Positions 13,444 to 16,989 of a stretch of 16,989 nucleotides of DNA are shown piece after piece. A program made the translations under genes and the position numbers. Positions within the stretch are counted from its first letter, which is position 1. Each line of letters opens with the position of its first letter. The stretch comes from Streptosporangiaceae bacterium (GTDB taxonomy: Bacteria; Actinomycetota; Actinomycetes; Streptosporangiales; Streptosporangiaceae), in NCBI GenBank assembly GCA_025934635.1, contig JAICWX010000191.1, positions 1 through 16,989 on the forward strand, given 5' to 3'. Below the pieces are notes generated by a model that made no database searches, was not told the DNA's origin, and was given only the letters and a program-made list of their open reading frames with translations.

Positions 13444-14540
13444 ATTCCTCAAGGATAGGGTCCAGCCGGAGCCCGGACTCTTCGGCTGACTTGACCCAGG
13501 CGTCGGCTGAGCCGCCTGGCCCGGGCGTACCCGGGTCAGGCGGCGGGCAGGCGCGGGCAGGCGGAGCGCTCACGTTCACGCTGTGGGGGCTCCGGTCGGG
13601 TCCGGCGCTGATGCTGGCCGGCGTCGTCCTGGCGGCCACGCTGTCGACGCCGCTGTTCATGACGACTGGGAACATCGGCAACGTCCTGGATGCATCGGCC
13701 ACGATCGCCGTCCTGGGGATCGGTCAGCTGCTCGTGATCATCACTCGGGGCATCGACCTGTCGGTGGGTAGCACGGTGGCGCTGGGCAGCGTGGTCGGCG
13801 CGATCCTCTTCGAGCACCACGCCGGAGGGCCGCTGGTGCTCGCGGGGATGCTCGCCGTAGGGGCCGCCGTCGGCATCGCGAATGGGCTGGTGTTCGTGTA
13901 TGGCCGCATTCCGCACCCGTTCATCGTCACGCTGGCTTCCCTGAGTATCGTGCGCGGGCTGGCGCTCCTGCTGTCTCACGGGGAGCCGAAGTTCGGGATG
14001 CCCAGCGCCGTCGTCTTCCTCGGGGGAGAATCAATCGGCTGGTTTCCGCACTCGGCGCTGGTCGTCGCCGCCATGGCGGTGCTGGGCGCCGTGCTCCTGG
14101 GCCAGCTCGTCTGGGGCCGGTGGATCTACGCCGTGGGCGGGAACCCCGATGCTGCCCGGCGCACCGGGATCCCGCGCAACCGGGTGATCGTCTCGGTCTA
14201 TGTGCTGAGCGGCCTGGCCGCGGGCGTGGCGGCGATTCTCACGGCCGGCCGCACCGCCTCGGGGTCGCCTGACTTCGGCGATCTGGCGGAACTTGACTCG
14301 ATCGCCGCAGTGATCATCGGTGGCGCCGCCTTTGCGGGCGGTCGGGGGCAGGTCGGAAACGCGCTCGTCGGGGCGCTCACGATCGGGGTCATCCGTAATG
14401 TCCTGAACCTGCAGAACGTCGACGCCTTCTACCAGATGATCGTGATCGGAGTCGCGATCCTGATCGCCGTCGAGGCAGACGTCATCCGGGGCCGGGTGGA
14501 GGAGCGCTTCCGCGTGCGGCGTGGGGAGATGCTGTCGTGA
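13437..14540 (+). CDS. RbsC/FrcC-type sugar ABC transporter permease
   Basis: An intact 367-residue BPD_transp_2 permease. After a 45-residue Ser/Pro/Gly-rich cytosolic N-terminus come about ten hydrophobic segments, including LLVIITRGIDLSVGSTVALGS, the signature of this family. YAVGGNPDAARRTGIPRNR is the ATPase-contact loop. The ATG at 13437 lies within a TCATATGTCTG repeat. The nearest GAGG is 13-14 nt upstream, a weak SD for a first gene. The stop overlaps the ATPase GTG as GTGA. It forms the membrane channel of the only apparently complete sugar importer in the window, and probably carries the substrate of the neighbouring fucose-type pathway now that the other transporter is broken. Confidence 0.92.
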   Translation: MSDSSRIGSSRSPDSSADLTQASAEPPGPGVPGSGGGQARAGGALTFTLWGLRSGPALMLAGVVLAATLSTPLFMTTGNIGNVLDASATIAVLGIGQLLVIITRGIDLSVGSTVALGSVVGAILFEHHAGGPLVLAGMLAVGAAVGIANGLVFVYGRIPHPFIVTLASLSIVRGLALLLSHGEPKFGMPSAVVFLGGESIGWFPHSALVVAAMAVLGAVLLGQLVWGRWIYAVGGNPDAARRTGIPRNRVIVSVYVLSGLAAGVAAILTAGRTASGSPDFGDLAELDSIAAVIIGGAAFAGGRGQVGNALVGALTIGVIRNVLNLQNVDAFYQMIVIGVAILIAVEADVIRGRVEERFRVRRGEMLS

Positions 14541-15298
14541 GCGACGCCCCGCTGCTGGCCGTACGCAACGCCACCCGGCGGTTCGGCGCGGTCACGGCGC
14601 TGGACGACGTCAGCTTCGAGATGGCTGCGGGTCAGGTCGTGGCGCTGCTGGGCGACAACGGCGCCGGGAAGTCCACGCTGATCAAGTGCATCAGCGGCGC
14701 ACTGCGGCTGCACAGCGGCACGATCGAGATCGACGGCCGCCCGGCGTCGATCTCCTCGCCCGCCGCCGCCCGGTCACTGGGAATCGAGACGGTTTACCAG
14801 GACCTGGCGCTGTTCGACAACCTCAGCCCGGTCGACAACTTCTACGCCGGCCGTGAGCTCGCCGGCCCCCGGTGGCTTCCCCATGGCCTGCGTGCCCTGC
14901 GGCGGGGCGAGATGAAGCGCACCACCGGTGAGGTCGTCCGGCGCCTCCAGGTCACGCTGCCGGACCTCGATGGCGTCGTCGGCCTGCTATCAGGCGGGCA
15001 GCGGCAGGCAGTCGCCGTAGCCCGGGCCGCCGCCTTCGCCTCCCGCCTGGTGATTCTCGACGAACCCACGGCCGCGCTCGGCTTGCGCGAGTCGCGTCAG
15101 GTACTCGACATGATCCTTCGGCTGCGTGACGAGGGCAAGGGCGTGATCGTCATCTCGCACGCGATGGATCACGTGATCGAGGTGGCGGACCGCGCGATCG
15201 TGCTGCGACGCGGCCGCAAGGTAGGCGAGCTTGTCCCGTCCGAGGAGACGCAGCGCGACATCGTCTCGCTGATCGTAGGAGGTGTGAGTTTGGGCTAG
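14537..15298 (+). CDS. Single-domain sugar ABC transporter ATPase (FrcA-type)
   Basis: A 253-residue ABC ATPase with all motifs intact: Walker A GDNGAGKST (39-47), Q-loop Gln88 (VYQDLALF), signature LSGGQRQ (151-157), Walker B VILDEPTAA with Glu176, and switch His208 (VIVISHAM). It has one nucleotide-binding domain and is expected to work as a homodimer, as in fructose-type FrcBCA systems, unlike the two-domain RbsA-type ATPase remnant at 9026-10636. The GTG start makes a GTGA overlap with the permease stop, so the two membrane-complex components are translated together. The binding-protein gene follows after about 80 nt. Confidence 0.93.
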   Translation: MSDAPLLAVRNATRRFGAVTALDDVSFEMAAGQVVALLGDNGAGKSTLIKCISGALRLHSGTIEIDGRPASISSPAAARSLGIETVYQDLALFDNLSPVDNFYAGRELAGPRWLPHGLRALRRGEMKRTTGEVVRRLQVTLPDLDGVVGLLSGGQRQAVAVARAAAFASRLVILDEPTAALGLRESRQVLDMILRLRDEGKGVIVISHAMDHVIEVADRAIVLRRGRKVGELVPSEETQRDIVSLIVGGVSLG

Positions 15299-15378
15299 CG
15301 GCAGGAGCGAGACCGCCGGGTCCGGGTCCGCGTGTCTTCGCCGACGACAGAAAAGTCGTTTTCCGAGCAGGAGGAGAT

Positions 15379-16353
15379 ATGAGAAGACGGACCATGGCGG
15401 TCGTCGTGATGGCCGCCCTTGCCATCGCGCTCGGCGCGTGTAGCAGCAGCAAGACCAGCGGCAGCGCAAGTACCGCATCGCCGACCACCGGGAATGGGGG
15501 CGCCCAGACGGTGAAGCTTGGCCTGATAATGAAGTTCCCGGTCGATTTCTACCTGACGATGAAGGCGGCGGCCCAGAAGTGGGCGGGCTCGGCGTCCGGA
15601 GTGTCGCTCGTGGTCGGGATTGCCCACTCCGCCACCGACGACCAGGGCGAAATCAATCTCATCCAGTCGATGGTGACGCAGGGCGTGAAGGGCATCGCCA
15701 TCACGCCGACCAGCCCGGCGGTAATCCCGGCGCTGAACGAGGCGGTGGCCAAGGGTGTGAAGGTCGTGCTGATCGACAACGACCTGCCCACCTGGACCAA
15801 GAAGTCCTCCGTCATCGCGACCGACAACCTGAAGGGGGGCCAGCTCGCCGGCGCGTACATCGCGCGGCACCTCAAGAAGGGCGCCACCGTGGCCGTGCTC
15901 GAGGGCGTGGCGGGCGTCCCCGCGCTCGATGACCGGGTGAAGGGCATGGAGCAGGGGCTGGGCTCTTCCGGCATAAAGGTCGTGGGCATGGCGCCGACCG
16001 ACTGCGACCAGAACAAGGGCGTCACCGCCGCCGCGGACCTGCTGTCTGCGCATCCGGACGTCGACGGCATCTACGGCGCGTGCGGACCGCCGACACTCGG
16101 CGCGATCCAGTCAATCCAGAGGGCTCACCGCGCCGGAAACATCCTGCTCGTCGGCTTCGACGCGCTCCCGGATGAGGTCAAGCAGATTGTGGCCGGACAC
16201 GAGACCGCGAGCGTGGCGCAGTTCCCGGCGAAGATGGGCCAGATGGGCATGGGAACGCTGCTGAAGGCGGTACAGGGCCAGTCCGTCCCGCCGAATGTCG
16301 ATACCGGAACCGCGATCGTGACCAAGACCAACGCCAGCCAGTTCGGCGGCTAG
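15379..16353 (+). CDS. Sugar ABC transporter substrate-binding lipoprotein
   Basis: A 324-residue Peripla_BP_4 (ribose-binding-type) protein. It begins with a textbook lipoprotein signal: MRRRTM, a hydrophobic run, then LGAC with Cys21 as the lipidation site, followed by a Ser/Thr-rich tether. VKLGLIMKFPVDFYLTMKAAA starts the first lobe. GIAITPTSPAVIPALNEAVAKGVKVV and IDNDLPT form the hinge-side sugar contacts. LLVGFDALPDEVKQIVAGH and ASVAQFPAKMGQMG belong to the second lobe. An AGGAGGAG (15369-15376) lies just before the ATG, the strongest SD of the operon, fitting the excess of binding protein these systems need. It is full length, unlike the truncated counterpart at 9905-10636. The sugar is not deducible from sequence, but context favours L-fucose or a relative. 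Confidence 0.93.
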   Translation: MRRRTMAVVVMAALAIALGACSSSKTSGSASTASPTTGNGGAQTVKLGLIMKFPVDFYLTMKAAAQKWAGSASGVSLVVGIAHSATDDQGEINLIQSMVTQGVKGIAITPTSPAVIPALNEAVAKGVKVVLIDNDLPTWTKKSSVIATDNLKGGQLAGAYIARHLKKGATVAVLEGVAGVPALDDRVKGMEQGLGSSGIKVVGMAPTDCDQNKGVTAAADLLSAHPDVDGIYGACGPPTLGAIQSIQRAHRAGNILLVGFDALPDEVKQIVAGHETASVAQFPAKMGQMGMGTLLKAVQGQSVPPNVDTGTAIVTKTNASQFGG

Positions 16354-16375
16354 AGCCGCCCCTGTCGTTAGCTGT

Positions 16376-16412
16376 GATCCGCGAGCCCGCGCGCCACGCG
16401 GGCTCGCGGATC
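16376..16412 (+). terminator. Strong hairpin terminator of the transporter operon
   Basis: A perfect 15-bp inverted repeat (GATCCGCGAGCCCGC at 16376-16390, partner at 16398-16412) extends by one G-C pair to leave a 5-nt loop. It begins 23 nt after the binding-protein stop. It has no T-tract, as is common for actinobacterial terminators. It separates the transporter from the truncated dehydratase start behind it. Confidence 0.75.
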
Positions 16413-16463
16413 CTGAACCTGGCCTGCGATCAACCTGACCGACCGACATGGCAAGGGACACCG

Positions 16464-16594
16464 ATGCCCTCAGTCAATCCGTCTCTTCCCGCTGACCACG
16501 GCGGCGGCGGGCTGCCCGCGACCGCCGTGATCACCGGGCTGGATGTCCGTGACATCCGTTTCCGACCTCGCGCGAGCTCGACGGCTCGGATGCC
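16464..16594 (+). pseudogene. 5' remnant of a second L-fuconate dehydratase gene
   Basis: ATG 16464 has AAGGGA 5 nt upstream and encodes a 24-residue variable lead, then AVITGLDVRDIRF. This aligns with ITSLQVRDIRF of the complete dehydratase at 6625-7965. The next codons fit only after restoring one C at 16562-16563 (TTCCG for TTCCCG), giving R-F-P-T-S-R-E-L-D-G-S-D-A, the family N-terminus. Similarity stops at GATGCC (16589-16594), where the sequence switches to an unrelated gene. This is therefore a start-proximal fragment with a frameshift and a truncation, probably the former next gene of the transporter operon. It differs enough from the intact copy to be a separate lineage rather than a recent duplicate. 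Confidence 0.75.
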
Positions 16595-16611
16595 GCTGAG
16601 GATGTCCTTGC
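16589..16611. repeat. 23-bp exact direct repeat, partner at 16836-16858
   Basis: GATGCCGCTGAGGATGTCCT followed by TGC is identical in both copies, and similarity continues more loosely into CATGCC. It codes for the shared KDILSGI start of two small minus-strand ORFs. Its first six bases, GATGCC, are also the point where the dehydratase remnant ends. Confidence 0.8.
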
Positions 16612-16624
16612 GGATGCGGATCAT
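16589..16624 (-). pseudogene. Truncated copy of the small KDILSGI ORF
   Basis: ATG 16624 overlaps the preceding small ORF's TGA as ATGA, with GGAAGG 9 nt upstream. It encodes MIRIRKDILSGI, matching the first 12 residues of the small protein at 16734-16871. Similarity ends at the junction with the dehydratase remnant, and beyond it the frame runs antisense through that gene. Confidence 0.6.
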
Positions 16625-16737
16625 GCCAGCTGTCCTTCCGTCACTGAGAATTCATCAGCACCTATCGCGCAGGCGTGGTGCGGCGGGCCGGAATGGAGGA
16701 ACTCGAGCGCGGGGCTGCCGTCACCGCAGGTGATCAC
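16621..16737 (-). CDS. Small hypothetical protein (38 aa)
   Basis: I do not recognise this protein. GTG 16737-16735 overlaps the stop of the upstream 45-residue ORF as GTGA, and its own TGA overlaps the next ATG as ATGA. It begins VITCGDGSPALEFLHSG and ends SVTEGQLA, with high GC3 and a non-repetitive composition (two Cys, three His). The double 4-bp overlap is the main evidence that it is translated. It could also be the frame-shifted second half of the preceding ORF. Confidence 0.45.
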   Translation of the reverse strand: MITCGDGSPALEFLHSGPPHHACAIGADEFSVTEGQLA

Positions 16738-16871
16738 GAGACAGTCAGGCCTGGGTGCCCGGCAAGTCTGACGGCCAGGTCGCGGAGCCAGCCCGGGGCC
16801 AGGTCGGCCGGCCGGTCCAGGATTTCCAGTGGCGCGATGCCGCTGAGGATGTCCTTGCAGATGACAGTCAT
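16734..16871 (-). CDS. Small hypothetical protein (45 aa) with KDILSGI N-terminus
   Basis: I do not recognise this protein. ATG 16871 has AAGGAGG 10 nt upstream. The product begins MTVICKDILSGI and continues with a charged, amphipathic segment (LEILDRPADLAPGWLRDLAV), ending GHPGLTVS. No signal peptide, membrane segment or catalytic motif is seen. Codons after the ATG have strong GC3 bias, while the open frame upstream to 16973 does not, so the shorter start was chosen. A truncated paralogue follows at 16624, with a 38-residue ORF between them, making an ATGA/GTGA-linked chain. Possibilities include a small regulatory or precursor peptide, but nothing in the sequence decides. Confidence 0.5.
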   Translation of the reverse strand: MTVICKDILSGIAPLEILDRPADLAPGWLRDLAVRLAGHPGLTVS

Positions 16872-16989
16872 GCCGGTCTGGCCTCCTTGCTCCGAGGCCG
16901 GGGCGCGAGCGGGGTTACCTCGACCTGGCGCGCCCGCCGCCGGAGGAGAGCTGGCCGGTGCCCTGCTGAGCATTGCCGCCAGGGTAAGA
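16872..16989. other. Window edge upstream of the small ORF cluster
   Basis: This segment is open in more than one frame on the minus strand, and none has convincing codon bias. It holds the SD of the 45-residue ORF and perhaps the end of a gene beyond the window. No promoter-like hexamers are seen. Confidence 0.4.

Noticed and set aside
16552..16588. Reading SGIRAVELA (minus strand) as a continued match to SGIAPLEIL of the small ORF
   Set aside because: The plus strand of the same bases matches the fuconate dehydratase N-terminus much better once one base is restored, so the minus-strand likeness beyond GATGCC is taken as chance.
16872..16973. Longer start for the 45-residue ORF
   Set aside because: Upstream codons lose the GC3 bias and an AAGGAGG SD lies directly before the internal ATG at 16871.
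1..16989. CRISPR array, tRNA or rRNA genes, riboswitch
   Set aside because: No regularly spaced repeats, no cloverleaf ending in CCA and no recognised aptamer core were seen on either strand. This was a visual check only.

Overview
The window is GC-rich with strong GC3 codon bias, frequent GTG/TTG starts, 4-bp ATGA/GTGA gene overlaps and lipoprotein sugar-binding proteins. This fits a high-GC actinomycete. The genus cannot be named from the sequence alone. The content is an accessory sugar-catabolism island centred on L-fucose (6-deoxy-L-galactose) or a stereochemically related sugar such as L-galactose or D-arabinose.

Layout: (1) 1-567, the 3' part of an integrase/transposase gene with an internal amber codon. 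(2) 808-10636, a long minus-strand operon, in transcription order: sugar-binding lipoprotein fused in frame to the C-terminal half of a sugar ABC ATPase, RbsC-type permease (frameshifted), L-fuconate dehydratase, FadR-type GntR regulator, zinc-type alcohol dehydrogenase, KduD-like SDR, KDPG/KHG-type aldolase, PfkB-type KDG kinase, second GntR regulator, RhaM-type mutarotase. (3) A compact divergent promoter pair at 10779-10840. (4) 10923-12386 plus strand, an aldo/keto reductase (probable L-fucose dehydrogenase) that reads through into a wrecked amidohydrolase (probable L-fuconolactonase). (5) 12591-13289 minus strand, a third FadR-type GntR regulator, divergent from (6) 13437-16353 plus strand, an intact permease, ATPase and binding-protein operon ending in a strong hairpin. 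(7) 16464-16871, a truncated second L-fuconate dehydratase start joined to a cluster of tiny minus-strand ORFs.

Working model: sugar enters through the intact 13437-16353 transporter. The mutarotase equilibrates anomers, the AKR oxidises the sugar to the lactone, which is opened by the lactonase (here dead) or spontaneously. Fuconate dehydratase gives the 2-keto-3-deoxy acid, and the SDR, ADH, kinase and aldolase process it. The FAH-type diketo acid hydrolase of the classical fucose route is absent. The kinase plus KDPG-aldolase pair makes chemical sense for a substrate with a free C6 hydroxyl, which suggests a broader or different substrate range.

The most striking features are signs of decay alongside redundancy. 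They include an in-frame SBP::ATPase fusion, a 1-nt frameshift in the partner permease, a single inferred substitution that removes both the AKR stop and the lactonase start, a multiply broken lactonase, and a second fuconate dehydratase cut at a 6-bp microhomology. A four-copy, mirror-symmetric AGACATNTGA motif in the GntR/transporter control region, with a related site between the divergent AKR/operon promoters, is a candidate operator for the local GntR proteins. Draft-assembly error is an alternative explanation for individual frameshifts.
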